Both the position numbers and the translations under genes were made by a program. Source: an uncultured Clostridia bacterium (lineage in GTDB: Bacteria; Bacillota; Clostridia; Oscillospirales; Ruminococcaceae). Taken from it: 64,000 nt of DNA. The notes beneath the pieces were generated by a model that was not told where the DNA came from, made no database searches, and saw only the letters and a list, made by a program, of their open reading frames with translations. Shown one piece after another: positions 7,987 to 17,036 of the stretch (its first letter is position 1; every line of letters begins with the position of its first letter). The stretch lies in contig CANRJA010000007.1 in NCBI GenBank assembly GCA_947630825.1, positions 1 to 64,000 of the forward strand. The letters run 5' to 3'.

Positions 7987-9381
7987 TTACTTCTTCTTTA
8001 TAGCAGTTCCCTGTCTTGTTTCTTCAATAATATATCCAAGCTCTGAGATTTTGTCTCTTAATGCGTCAGCCTTGACAAAATCCTTTGCCTTTCTTGCCTC
8101 CTGCCTTTGAGATGCAAGCTCTAATATCTCCTCAGGGATAACATCTTCTTTATCTCTGTTATAGCAAATACCCAAAACACCGGTCAGCTCATCAAATATA
8201 TCAGCACAGGCTTTAAGCTCTCCCTTTACAGCATTTCCGCCAGCAATCAACGTGTTGATTTCCCGAACGAGCTCAAATAATGCAGAAAGTGCGTCGGCAG
8301 TATTTAAGTCGTCTGAAAGTGCATCAACAAACTGCGTCTTTCTGTTGTTCAGAAAAGCCTTTACATTGTCACTCAATGCTCCTTCAGTTGCAGATTCTAG
8401 CGCCCTGTCAATACTGTTCCTGCAATTATACAAACGCTCTAATGACGCCTTACAAGCCTCTAACAATTCAATAGAGTAATTGATAGGCGATCTGTAATGA
8501 GCCTGAATCATAAGATATCTTATCGCCTCATAGCCGTACTTTTCGGCAACGTCTCTTGTTGTGAAAAAGTTTCCTGCCGATTTTGACATCTTTTTATTGT
8601 CAATATTGATATGACCGTTGTGCATCCAGTAATGTGCCAAAGGCTCTCCGGTTGCCGCCTCCGACTGAGCGATCTCATTCTCGTGATGAGGGAAAATCAG
8701 GTCAACCCCTCCGCCGTGAATATCAATAGTCTCGCCTATATAATGCTTGCTCATTGCAGAACATTCAATGTGCCAGCCTGGTCTGCCATTTCCCCAAGGG
8801 GATTCCCAAAACGGTTCGCCCTCCTTTGCCGCTTTCCACAAAGCAAAGTCAAGTGGGTCTTCCTTAATATCGTTAACGTCAATCCTCGCTCCAGACATAA
8901 GGTCGTCTATCGACTGATTAATCAGCTTTCCATAGCCCTTGAATTTCCTTGTTCTAAAATATACATCTCCGCCTGCCTCATAAGCATAGCCCTTGTTGAC
9001 AAGTGTTTTAATCAAATCAATTATAATGTCCATACTCTCTGTCACTTTGGGAGAAATGTCCGCCTCAAGAGCGTTAAGACCTCTAAGATCGGTAAGATAT
9101 TCTTTTATATACTTTTCTGATATCTCGCTCGCCTCAACGCCTTCTTCATTAGCCCTTTTGATAATTTTGTCGTCAACGTCGGTGAAGTTCTGAACAAACT
9201 TTACATCATATCCAATGTATTTAAGAAATCTCCGCAACACATCAAACACGCAGATAGGACGTGCGTTTCCTATGTGAATATAATTATATACTGTAGGGCC
9301 GCAGACATAAATGCCTGCCCTGCCCTCGTTTATCGGTTTAAACTCTTCCTTTTGCCTTGTCAAAGTATTATATATTTTCAT
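7987..9381 (-). CDS. cysS: Cysteinyl-tRNA synthetase
   Basis: This class I synthetase charges tRNA-Cys. The 464-residue length is normal. It shows the HIGH box as YIHIGNARP (about residue 30), the zinc ligands Cys in VCGPTVYN, Cys in IECSAMS, and His-Glu in FPHHENE, and the KKMSKSAGN signature near residue 267. It is the second gene of the cysE-cysS operon, 27 nt after cysE. It is thus expected to be induced through the same T-box when tRNA-Cys is uncharged. AAAAGGA precedes the ATG by 8 nt. Confidence 0.97.
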   Translation of the reverse strand: MKIYNTLTRQKEEFKPINEGRAGIYVCGPTVYNYIHIGNARPICVFDVLRRFLKYIGYDVKFVQNFTDVDDKIIKRANEEGVEASEISEKYIKEYLTDLRGLNALEADISPKVTESMDIIIDLIKTLVNKGYAYEAGGDVYFRTRKFKGYGKLINQSIDDLMSGARIDVNDIKEDPLDFALWKAAKEGEPFWESPWGNGRPGWHIECSAMSKHYIGETIDIHGGGVDLIFPHHENEIAQSEAATGEPLAHYWMHNGHINIDNKKMSKSAGNFFTTRDVAEKYGYEAIRYLMIQAHYRSPINYSIELLEACKASLERLYNCRNSIDRALESATEGALSDNVKAFLNNRKTQFVDALSDDLNTADALSALFELVREINTLIAGGNAVKGELKACADIFDELTGVLGICYNRDKEDVIPEEILELASQRQEARKAKDFVKADALRDKISELGYIIEETRQGTAIKKK

Positions 9382-9408
9382 AAACGCTTTCCTTTTCTAA
9401 ATAAATAT

Positions 9409-10074
9409 CTATTTTTCTTTGTTCAGCTTTTTCTTTTCTGCCTTTAGCTTTTCAATTTCCTTTCTCAGCTCCTCGATCTTCACAAGCTGTCTGCAAAGCT
9501 CCTGAGAAACAGGGTCGGGAATATGAACCTGATCCAAATCCTGATTTCTTACTCTCTGTCCTTCTATTCTTACTATTCTTGCAGGAACACCCACTGCTGT
9601 AGAGTTTTCAGGAACCTCCTCAAGAACGACAGCATTTGCAGCGATTTTTGCATTGTCTCCGACTTTGAACGGTCCTAAAACTCTTGCTCCAGAACCTACC
9701 ATAACATTGTTGCCCAATGTAGGATGGCGCTTTCCGTGCTCTTTTCCGGTTCCGCCGAGGGTAACGCCCTGATATATCAAGCAGTTGTCACCAATTTCAG
9801 CAGTCTCGCCTATAACAACTCCGCTGCCGTGGTCTATAAGAAGCCCCTTTCCTATTTTTGCACCCGGGTGAATTTCTATTCCCGTTAAAAACCTTGAAAA
9901 CTGCGAGATCAATCTTGCTATTAAATAGAATTTTTTAAGATAAAACCAATGCGCTATTCTGTGAAAAATAACCGCATGAAGTCCCGAATATGCCAGTAAT
10001 ATCTCAAGAGTTGTTCTGGCGGCTGGGTCTTTTTCCTTAACCATTCTTATGTCCTCTTTGATTTTTTCAAACAT
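9409..10074 (-). CDS. cysE: Serine O-acetyltransferase
   Basis: This enzyme acetylates L-serine with acetyl-CoA to O-acetylserine, the first step of cysteine synthesis. It is a 221-residue left-handed beta-helix protein with an N-terminal helical cap and hexapeptide repeats. Its motifs are GLLIDHGSGVVIGETAEIGD, then GVTLGGTGKEHGKRHP with the catalytic His, then VMVGSGARVLGPF. The last 30 residues are a charged helix (EELRKEIEKLKAEKK). I use ATG 10074 (AAAGGTG 6 nt upstream) rather than an in-frame start three codons earlier. It is preceded by a T-box riboswitch, coupling cysteine supply and cysteinyl-tRNA formation. Confidence 0.95.
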   Translation of the reverse strand: MFEKIKEDIRMVKEKDPAARTTLEILLAYSGLHAVIFHRIAHWFYLKKFYLIARLISQFSRFLTGIEIHPGAKIGKGLLIDHGSGVVIGETAEIGDNCLIYQGVTLGGTGKEHGKRHPTLGNNVMVGSGARVLGPFKVGDNAKIAANAVVLEEVPENSTAVGVPARIVRIEGQRVRNQDLDQVHIPDPVSQELCRQLVKIEELRKEIEKLKAEKKKLNKEK

Positions 10075-10104
10075 AATATACACCTTTCTGACTTATACCT
10101 AAGT

Positions 10105-10353
10105 AAAATAATAAAGCCTCCAAAGCTAGTAATTGCTAAGGAGGCAGTTTAATCAAACTACGGTTCCACTCCGATTTATAACTCAAGCCTTTAACGCAGG
10201 ATACGCAGACAGATACTCAAAAATCTAAAATGTAGCTAAAATTTCCCTGTCCGAGCTGGCAGCCGCACTTCGCTGTAAACCGCTTGTGTGCTTTCACCAC
10301 ACCGCACACTCTCTGAAAAGCTTTATTACAGTTACTCTGACTGTTACGCCTTT
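10105..10353 (-). ncRNA. T-box riboswitch, cysteine class, upstream of cysE-cysS
   Basis: The minus-strand leader shows a Stem I region starting with CAGAGAG (kink-turn-like) and a GGTG-AAAG loop region. It then has the T-box sequence GGAGTGGAACCGTAG (about 10173-10158), followed by an intrinsic terminator in which GCCTCC (10121-10116 as read on the minus strand) closes with GGAGGC at 10145-10140, ahead of a T-rich stretch. A UGC triplet in the sequence CGAAGTGCGG (10267-10265) on the 3' side of Stem I is the candidate cysteine specifier. Uncharged tRNA-Cys should stabilise the antiterminator. Confidence 0.9.
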
Positions 10354-10359
10354 TAAGAT

Positions 10360-10388
10360 ATTATATTCCAAAGTCTTCGGTTTGTCAA
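10360..10388 (-). promoter_or_regulatory. Sigma-A promoter of the cysE-cysS T-box leader
   Basis: A consensus TTGACA (10388-10383), a 17-nt spacer and TATAAT (10365-10360) on the minus strand. Both boxes are perfect. It lies just downstream of the pgsA stop. Confidence 0.92.
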
Positions 10389-10429
10389 CCAAAAAATAAA
10401 AATTAATTACCAACCATAGAAGCTCTCCG

Positions 10430-10996
10430 CTATTTACTAGCGTCAATATACTTCCAATAAGCAGCGAGATACTGAATTCCCGATATAACAGTTAAAACCG
10501 CCGCAATCCAAATAAGAATTTCATTTACCCATATATTATGAATTCCAAGGCCCTCTAAAAGCATAATTGCAACAATGGCTATCATAGTAAAAGCTGTTTT
10601 GAGTTTTCCCCATATTCCAGCAGGAACAACAACGCCCTCATTTGCTGCTACAAGCCTTACACCCGAAACCATAAACTCACGCGCAAGAATAAGTATTACT
10701 GCAACCGCGTCGATCCACATAGGGCTTCTCGCAAGAAAGCATATAAGTGCCGTTACAACTAATATCTTATCAGCTAATGGGTCTAAAAATTTTCCGAATG
10801 TCGTGACAAGACCTCGTTTTCTGGCAATTTTACCGTCAAACCAGTCGGTTACTGATGCCGCTGCAAAAATGACAAGAGCTATGATAATGAAAATATCGGC
10901 CCTTGCAGCATAAACTTTTCCCGAAAGAAGCATAGAAGCAACAAAAAACGGTATCAGCGCAACCCTTAACACAGTCAATTTATTTGGAAGATTCAT
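10430..10996 (-). CDS. pgsA: CDP-diacylglycerol--glycerol-3-phosphate 3-phosphatidyltransferase
   Basis: This integral membrane enzyme makes phosphatidylglycerol-phosphate, the committed step to phosphatidylglycerol. The 188-residue protein opens with NLPNKLTVLRV and contains the CDP-alcohol phosphatidyltransferase signature DWFDGKIARK...FGKFLDPLADK (about residues 50-77), with all expected Asp, Gly and Arg residues, within four to six membrane segments. It is the last gene of the long minus-strand series that includes recA and rimO. An AAGGG lies about 12 nt before the ATG. Confidence 0.95.
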   Translation of the reverse strand: MNLPNKLTVLRVALIPFFVASMLLSGKVYAARADIFIIIALVIFAAASVTDWFDGKIARKRGLVTTFGKFLDPLADKILVVTALICFLARSPMWIDAVAVILILAREFMVSGVRLVAANEGVVVPAGIWGKLKTAFTMIAIVAIMLLEGLGIHNIWVNEILIWIAAVLTVISGIQYLAAYWKYIDASK

Positions 10997-11068
10997 AAAT
11001 CTTAAATTCCCTTCTTTAGTTTAAGGCGGATAATTCACCTGCCTTAAGCTATTTTAATCTTTTCAGCA

Positions 11069-12919
11069 TCAAACTATTCTAAAGCCTTTTTTAACTGAAG
11101 AACAATATAAGCCCTTGCCTTTAATTATTATTTCTGCATTACCTCTATTTGTATTATTCTTATAGCTTATTGTATAGTCTTTTCCGTTTACCAGCTTTTT
11201 CTTTCCGAGCTTTACCGCAATAGAAGTCTGCGTTATTTGTTTTCCATTGTACTTGAGATTTTTAACTTTACTTACCTTGCATTTTTTAATACTCTTCTTA
11301 TGCTTTAAGCTAATAATTGTACTATTATCAGAATAAACCTTTTTACCGTCAACCACTTTATATGACCTAATGTAGAAGTAATATTTTTTACCTGCCTTTA
11401 ATTTCTTAGTTAAGGATATAGAGTCTGCAGTCTTGACGTTTTTAAATTTTTTAAAATTACCATTATTATTAACAGAATACTTGATTTGATATCCGTCAGC
11501 ATGACTTATTTTTTCCCATTGCAGCATAACTTTTCCGTTAGTCATTGACTTTTTAGAAACAATGCTTGTTTTTTTGGGTTTTATTTTAAAATAGATTTTT
11601 TCAGAACCAGTATAATTGCCTTTTCCCTTTACTGTTACAATACCCTCTCCTATGCTGGTGGTCTTAGTATATGAAACAGTATAATCTGTATTAAGCTTAA
11701 GTTTTCTTTCTCCGTCTTTAATAACAGCGCTTGGATATAGCTTTTTACCGGTATAAACCTTGTCGTTTACATGAAAATATGTAGCCTTGGATATAGATTT
11801 TTTAACGATTTTAAATTTTTTTACTCTGGAACCGTAGTAGTTTCCTTTGCCGATACATGTTAAAGTAGCCGTTCCGACGTTTATATTATTTTGATATGTA
11901 CAAAAATAATCAATGCCCTCTTTTAACTCAATTCCTCCGATTTTAAGTTTTATTTCAGGGATTATTCCGCTGCCTGTGAATGTATATTCTTCTTGAGTAA
12001 ATGTTACCTGACCTGACGGAAGATAAATACTAGCCTGCGGTGTTTTATTCATTGTAAAACTATTTCCGTCCGATACTGAAACAATAGTTCCAAGCAAATC
12101 TGTTCTGTAAATATCAGCCCCTACCTTCTCAAGTCTTGTCATAACAATTTCTGAAGGCAGTCCAGTGGAATTTACAGACTTATCATCTGTCATTACAGCA
12201 GCCTTTGGCTTAACTGCATTTATAAACTCCTGCATTGAGCTAGTATTAGAGCCGTGATGCCCAACCTTTAAAACATCACACTTTATGTTCTCCCCGCTTG
12301 CTAAGATCTGCTGCTCCTCCTCAACCTCGGCGTCAGCCATAAATAAATATGAAATATTTCCGTATTCCAGCTTCAGCACTATTGAGTTGTTATTAGTATT
12401 ATCATCAACCAATTTAAATGGAGCTATACACCTTACTTTAAGCTGTTTATCCCCTACCTTTTCATCAATTAAAACACTGCCTGCCATAATCTCTATAGGT
12501 TCAATTCTTCTTGAATCCAAAAGCTCGGTAAACTCGACAAACCTCGGGACAGCATCCACAGCCTTGGTCATATAAATATTTTCTACCGTGAAAGCATCGT
12601 TTTCCATAACCTTGATAAGCCCGCCCACATGGTCGTTATGAGGGTGCGTGTTTACCATATAATCTATATTGGTTATACCCTGTTGCTTCAAATAATCAAC
12701 AACAGTATCGCCTGTTCCGTAGTTGCCACCGTCTATCATCATTACCTCACCGTTCGGAAGTTCCACCAAAATAGAATCAGCCTGTCCTACGTCAAGATAG
12801 TGAACCTTTAATTGCTCATCATCCGCATAAGTTATAAGTGAATATGCTATTACAAATAATGTAGAAAATAAAATAATAAATACCGATATTCCAACTTTTT
12901 TACTTCTTAAAATTTTCAT
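11069..12919 (-). CDS. Secreted ComEC-C-like metallo-beta-lactamase-fold protein with Ig-like and FN3-like repeats
   Basis: A signal peptide (about residues 8-32, ending near ITYAD) is followed by a metallo-beta-lactamase domain (about 35-290) of the ComEC C-terminal type. Its motifs are HYLDVGQADSILVELPNG, NTHPHNDHVGG (metal ligands) and VLKVGHHGSNTSS. Then come two tandem Ig-like modules of the kind found in Clostridia surface proteins (about 300-435; each ends near GKGNY[YT]G), an FN3-like module (about 440-545), and a third Ig-like module to the C-terminus. It has no competence membrane channel, so it is a stand-alone exported hydrolase, possibly a nuclease or phosphodiesterase. Substrate unknown. 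It lies between rimO and pgsA. AAAGGA is 9 nt before the ATG. Confidence 0.8.
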   Translation of the reverse strand: MKILRSKKVGISVFIILFSTLFVIAYSLITYADDEQLKVHYLDVGQADSILVELPNGEVMMIDGGNYGTGDTVVDYLKQQGITNIDYMVNTHPHNDHVGGLIKVMENDAFTVENIYMTKAVDAVPRFVEFTELLDSRRIEPIEIMAGSVLIDEKVGDKQLKVRCIAPFKLVDDNTNNNSIVLKLEYGNISYLFMADAEVEEEQQILASGENIKCDVLKVGHHGSNTSSMQEFINAVKPKAAVMTDDKSVNSTGLPSEIVMTRLEKVGADIYRTDLLGTIVSVSDGNSFTMNKTPQASIYLPSGQVTFTQEEYTFTGSGIIPEIKLKIGGIELKEGIDYFCTYQNNINVGTATLTCIGKGNYYGSRVKKFKIVKKSISKATYFHVNDKVYTGKKLYPSAVIKDGERKLKLNTDYTVSYTKTTSIGEGIVTVKGKGNYTGSEKIYFKIKPKKTSIVSKKSMTNGKVMLQWEKISHADGYQIKYSVNNNGNFKKFKNVKTADSISLTKKLKAGKKYYFYIRSYKVVDGKKVYSDNSTIISLKHKKSIKKCKVSKVKNLKYNGKQITQTSIAVKLGKKKLVNGKDYTISYKNNTNRGNAEIIIKGKGLYCSSVKKGFRIV

Positions 12920-12936
12920 ATGTAGTCGTCCTTTCT

Positions 12937-14259
12937 TTAAATCTGTTCTCCTAATAAATCGTAATCCAATATTTCATTTATCTTCACTTTAACGTATTCG
13001 CCTAATGAAAGCTTATTTTTACTTGTAAAGAAAACCTTTCCGTCAATATCAGGTGCGTCCATATAACTTCTGCCGAAAAAGCATTCAGCATATCTGTCGT
13101 AGCCCTCTACAACAACCTCAAGCTCTCTTCCCAAAAGACTTTGATTAAATTCATCGGAAATTCTCATCTGCATATCATAAATGATCTCGCACCTGTGTTT
13201 CTTTATATCCTCGTCAATCTGGTCGGGAAAATCAGCCGCCGCGGTTCCCTCCTCCTGAGAGTAAGCAAAGCAGCCAAGCCTTTGAAACTTTATCTCATCA
13301 ACAAACCCACAAAGCTCCTCAAACTGCTCCTCTATTTCCCCGGGAAAACCTGCTATAAGCGTAGTTCTAAGCACAACGTTTGGAATCTTAGTTCTTATTT
13401 TCTTAATCAAATCAACAAGGCCCTGCTTATCGCCTTTTCTGTTCATACGCTTTAAAACCTTGTCATTGCAATGCTGAATTGGAATATCCATATAATTTAC
13501 CAGCTTTTCCTGACAGGCAATAGTATCAATAAGCTCATCAGTAATGCGTTCGGGATACATATAAAGCATTCTTATCCATTTAAGACCGTCGACCTCACAC
13601 AGTCTGTTAAGCAGCTCAGCCAGCTTAGGCTTTCCGTAAATATCCTCGCCGTAGCGAGTAGTGTCCTGCGCTACCACTACAAGCTCGGTAAATCCCTGTT
13701 TTGCGATTTTTTCTGCTTCTTTAACTATATCCTCTATTTTTCTGCTTCTGAATCTTCCTCTTATTGACGGTATAGCACAATATGTACAGCAGTTATCACA
13801 ACCCTCTGCGATCTTTATAAATGCAAAGCTGCCAGGTGTTGAAATTATCCTCTTATCATCAAAGCAAAGGCTCTCCTTTCCGCCATATGACGTTACTTTC
13901 TCACCCTTGCAGACGTCCTTAATTATCTGACATATATTTTCATTTGAGCCTATACCTACAACAGCGTCGACCTCTGGGATTTCCTTTAAAATCTCGTTCT
14001 TATATCTCTCAGCAAGACAGCCTGTAACAATAATTGCCTTTATTCTGCCCTCCTGCTTTAGATTGCAGAATTCCAATATAGTTTCTATAGCCTCGCTCTT
14101 TGCCGACTCTATAAATCCGCAGGTGTTCACAATAACAACGTCAGAAAGCGCAGCGTCAGAGACAAGCTCGTATCCGTCTTTTCTCAATAGGTAAAGCATC
14201 CTTTCAGCGTCCACCTGATTTTTAGGGCAGCCGAGAGATACCATTCCCACTCTAACCAA
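12937..14259 (-). CDS. rimO: Ribosomal protein S12 methylthiotransferase
   Basis: A radical-SAM enzyme that methylthiolates an aspartate of ribosomal protein S12. The 440-residue protein has the N-terminal cluster-binding domain (VGMVSLGCPKNQVDAERM, then NTCGF and TGCLAERY), a radical-SAM core (EGCDNCCTYCAIPSIRG, CxxxCxxC near residue 150) and a C-terminal TRAM domain. S12-type specificity is shown by SLGCPKNQVD, in contrast to the MiaB paralogue at 57.6 kb. I prefer TTG 14259 (AAAAGG 8 nt upstream) because the GTG at 14268 lies inside the ribosome site. It follows recX after about 45 nt. Confidence 0.95.
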   Translation of the reverse strand: MVRVGMVSLGCPKNQVDAERMLYLLRKDGYELVSDAALSDVVIVNTCGFIESAKSEAIETILEFCNLKQEGRIKAIIVTGCLAERYKNEILKEIPEVDAVVGIGSNENICQIIKDVCKGEKVTSYGGKESLCFDDKRIISTPGSFAFIKIAEGCDNCCTYCAIPSIRGRFRSRKIEDIVKEAEKIAKQGFTELVVVAQDTTRYGEDIYGKPKLAELLNRLCEVDGLKWIRMLYMYPERITDELIDTIACQEKLVNYMDIPIQHCNDKVLKRMNRKGDKQGLVDLIKKIRTKIPNVVLRTTLIAGFPGEIEEQFEELCGFVDEIKFQRLGCFAYSQEEGTAAADFPDQIDEDIKKHRCEIIYDMQMRISDEFNQSLLGRELEVVVEGYDRYAECFFGRSYMDAPDIDGKVFFTSKNKLSLGEYVKVKINEILDYDLLGEQI

Positions 14260-14303
14260 ACAAATCACCTTTTCTAATTAACTGTGTGCATCTTTTTAAA
14301 AAG

Positions 14304-14918
14304 TCAGTCGTCCGATTCGTTTAAAACCTCGCTTAACGCAGCGTTTATGTCATCAAATGAATACCCGTACCTGACCAATGCGTTTTTAACCTTTTTTACT
14401 CCCTTTTCATCATCAAGATAGCGATAATACTTTTCATTTATAAGTTCAAAAAGCCTGTCAAAAACCGTGTCCTCATACTTGCTCAGGGCTTCTTCGATAA
14501 TCTCCTTGGGTATGCCCTTGTTTTTCATTTCAAAAACTGCCCTATAATAACCAAACTTCTTGACCTCGGTATAATGTCTTGCCAAACGCTCGGCATATCT
14601 CCTATCGTCGATAGTTCCAAGCTCTACCATTCGCTCCATAACCTTGTAGCATATATCGTCGCTGTAGTTTTTCTCCAGCTTTTCAAAAAGCTCGGTATAC
14701 GAATAATCTCTGTAATCAAGCAGGTACAAAGCGCGTTCCTTTGCTTTTCTGAAATCATTGGAAAAAACAATTTCCTTAACAGCGCTTTGAGGTATTTCCA
14801 TACCCTCTTTGAGATGATACTCGCATATAATGTCAAAATGCCAGAAATATGTTTCATTGTTGTCTAAATCAACTTGGTAAGTTTCTCCCTTGTATTTTTC
14901 TAGGCTTGTTATCTTCAT
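14304..14918 (-). CDS. recX: Regulatory protein RecX
   Basis: RecX binds RecA filaments and limits recombinase activity. The 204-residue all-helical protein has the family's three-helix repeats: RALYLLDYRDYSYTELFEKL (about residue 62), then MVELGTIDDRRYAERLARHY, then a C-terminal repeat with KNALVRYGYSFDDINAAL. It is encoded 24 nt downstream of recA in the same transcript, which would keep the two at a set ratio. AAAGG precedes the ATG by 9 nt. Confidence 0.93.
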   Translation of the reverse strand: MKITSLEKYKGETYQVDLDNNETYFWHFDIICEYHLKEGMEIPQSAVKEIVFSNDFRKAKERALYLLDYRDYSYTELFEKLEKNYSDDICYKVMERMVELGTIDDRRYAERLARHYTEVKKFGYYRAVFEMKNKGIPKEIIEEALSKYEDTVFDRLFELINEKYYRYLDDEKGVKKVKNALVRYGYSFDDINAALSEVLNESDD

Positions 14919-14942
14919 TGGTATGTACCTTTCACTAAATTG

Positions 14943-16133
14943 TTACTCAACGTCAACAGGCGCAAACTCCTCGAAATCATCGTCAGGATCAACGATAACA
15001 CTGTTATCCTCAGATTTTGCCTTTTCAACAGCTTCAGCCGCTTTTTCAGCAGCCTCCTTGACCTTGGCAGACTTCTTGTTCTTTTTGGAAACCATTACAA
15101 CTGCGTCCTCGTTTTCCTTAATTTTTGCTTCAATCTCGTTCATAATTTCAGGGTTTGAGAGCAAAAATTCCTTTGAATTATCTCTGCCCTGACCCAGCTT
15201 AACGTCGTTATAGCTAAACCATGCTCCGCCCTTCTTTACAATTCCCAACTCAACGGCAAGGTCTAAAATCTCGCCGACACGGGAAATTCCCTGACCGTAC
15301 ATAATATCAAACTCGCACTCTTTAAACGGAGGTGCAACCTTATTCTTAACGACTTTACACTTTGTTCTGTTTCCGATAACCTCTGCACCGTTTTTTATTT
15401 GCTCAGCGCGGCGAACCTCTATTCTTACAGACGAGTAGAATTTAAGTGCTCTACCTCCCGGAGTTGTTTCAGGGTTTCCGTATATAACGCCTATCTTCTC
15501 ACGAACCTGATTGATGAAAATTGCAACGCAATTAGATTTTGCAATTACAGACGTCAGCTTTCTCATAGCCTGAGACATCAAACGCGCCAGCTGTCCGACA
15601 TGGGTATCTCCCATCTCACCATCGATTTCAGCCTTTGTTACCATAGCCGCAACCGAGTCGAGAACTATGCAGTCTATAGCCCCCGAACGCACCAAAGCCT
15701 CGGCGATCTCTAACGCCTGCTCGCCGCTGTCCGGCTGTGAAACAAGCATATTGTCAATGTCAACGCCCAGCTTTTCGGCATATATAGGGTCAAGAGCGTG
15801 TTCGACGTCAATAAACGCAACCTCTCCGCCCAGCTTTTGAGCCTCAGCGGCTATATGAAGCGCAACTGTCGTTTTTCCTGAGCTTTCAGGACCGTATACC
15901 TCAACAATTCGTCCTCTTGGTACTCCGCCTATACCGAGCGCCATATCAAGCGTCATAGAGCCTGTAGGAATCGCCTCAACATTCAGCGTTGAATGCTGAC
16001 CCAGCTTCATAACAGCGCCAGCACCGTACTGCTTTTCTATCTGCGCAATAGCGGTTTCAAGCGCCTTCTTTTTTTCTTCACTGTTTTTCGGAACTACCAC
16101 ACTCTTTTTTACATCATTCTTTTTACCAGCCAT
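14943..16133 (-). CDS. recA: Recombinase RecA
   Basis: The strand-exchange and SOS co-protease ATPase. The 396-residue protein has the Walker A box GPESSGKTT near residue 70, the Walker B-like [10 protein letters not shown], the L1 loop region [20 protein letters not shown] and the RecA signature [14 protein letters not shown]. The C-terminus ends in an acidic tail ([15 protein letters not shown]) as is usual. I use ATG 16133 with GGGAGG 7 nt upstream; an in-frame ATG five codons earlier overlaps the ribosome site. No LexA-type operator was identified in the 45-nt gap after prmC, so expression probably comes from the upstream operon or an unseen promoter. Confidence 0.98.
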   Translation of the reverse strand: MAGKKNDVKKSVVVPKNSEEKKKALETAIAQIEKQYGAGAVMKLGQHSTLNVEAIPTGSMTLDMALGIGGVPRGRIVEVYGPESSGKTTVALHIAAEAQKLGGEVAFIDVEHALDPIYAEKLGVDIDNMLVSQPDSGEQALEIAEALVRSGAIDCIVLDSVAAMVTKAEIDGEMGDTHVGQLARLMSQAMRKLTSVIAKSNCVAIFINQVREKIGVIYGNPETTPGGRALKFYSSVRIEVRRAEQIKNGAEVIGNRTKCKVVKNKVAPPFKECEFDIMYGQGISRVGEILDLAVELGIVKKGGAWFSYNDVKLGQGRDNSKEFLLSNPEIMNEIEAKIKENEDAVVMVSKKNKKSAKVKEAAEKAAEAVEKAKSEDNSVIVDPDDDFEEFAPVDVE

Positions 16134-16178
16134 TATAATGCCTCCCAAAATATATTTGTTATACTTGATTTTATCAGC

Positions 16179-17036
16179 CTAACAGTCCGTTTGTTTGGAC
16201 TTCTCTCCCAAAACTACTCTATCTGTTCCGCATAAATCCTTTATAATTTTAACATTCTCATATCCGGCGTCAGTTAAAATCTGCATTACATCATTTCCCT
16301 GATTTATGCCTATTTCAAATATCAGACGTCCTCCTGCGTTTAACTTACCGCTATAAAGCCTCGCTATATTGCGGTAAAAATCAAGCCCGTCCTCGCCGCC
16401 GAAAAGAGCTTCTTTAGGCTCAAACTCAACCTCTCTTTGCAGATTTTCCATATCTGCTGTATTAAGGTATGGAGGATTTGATACTATCAAATCAGCCTGC
16501 GGCAGACGGTCAATGACATTTCTGTCAAAAACACTGCTTTCAATAATCACCGCTTTTGAATTATTAAGCTCGACATTTTCTTTTAAATATCTAATTGCGT
16601 CCTTAGAATTTTCAACCAAAATTAGCTTATCGACATCTAAGTTTTTCTCAAGCGCCAAGCCAATACATCCGCTGCCTGAACACAAATCAATAACTGTAAT
16701 TCCATGCCTGTCCTTAAACAGCTCAACAGCCGTATCGACAAGCGTTTCGGTATCCTGTCTAGGTATCAAAACGCCCTTTCCTACCCTTATCGGCAGAGAA
16801 TAAAACTCCCACTCGCCTAAAATGTACTGAAGCGGTTCACCGCACAATCTGCGTTTTATAAGCGTTTCAAAATATCTTTTCTTTTCCTCATCAATATGAG
16901 CGTTCATATCAAAGTACACAGGCTCTTTTCCGAACGCTTTGCAAAAAAGCTCCTTTGTCTCAAAATAAGCGTTTTCTATTCCGGCTTTTGACAGTCTTGA
17001 TTTTGCGCTATGAAAAAGCTCATTCAATGTTACCAT
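16179..17036 (-). CDS. prmC: Peptide chain release factor N5-glutamine methyltransferase
   Basis: Methylates the GGQ glutamine of release factors RF1/RF2. The 285-residue protein has an N-terminal helical domain and a Rossmann methyltransferase domain with VIDLCSGSGCIGLAL (about residue 115) and the catalytic NPPY motif in DLIVSNPPYLN (about residue 180). PLQYILGEWEFY at about residue 70 is also typical. Its ATG overlaps the end of the DUF1385 gene by 7 nt, so translation is coupled. The release-factor gene itself (prfA), often adjacent, is not in this window. Confidence 0.95.
   Translation of the reverse strand: MVTLNELFHSAKSRLSKAGIENAYFETKELFCKAFGKEPVYFDMNAHIDEEKKRYFETLIKRRLCGEPLQYILGEWEFYSLPIRVGKGVLIPRQDTETLVDTAVELFKDRHGITVIDLCSGSGCIGLALEKNLDVDKLILVENSKDAIRYLKENVELNNSKAVIIESSVFDRNVIDRLPQADLIVSNPPYLNTADMENLQREVEFEPKEALFGGEDGLDFYRNIARLYSGKLNAGGRLIFEIGINQGNDVMQILTDAGYENVKIIKDLCGTDRVVLGEKSKQTDC

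Noticed and set aside
8611-9120. 169-codon plus-strand frame inside cysS
   Set aside because: It is antisense to a clearly conserved synthetase, with no ribosome site and no family likeness.
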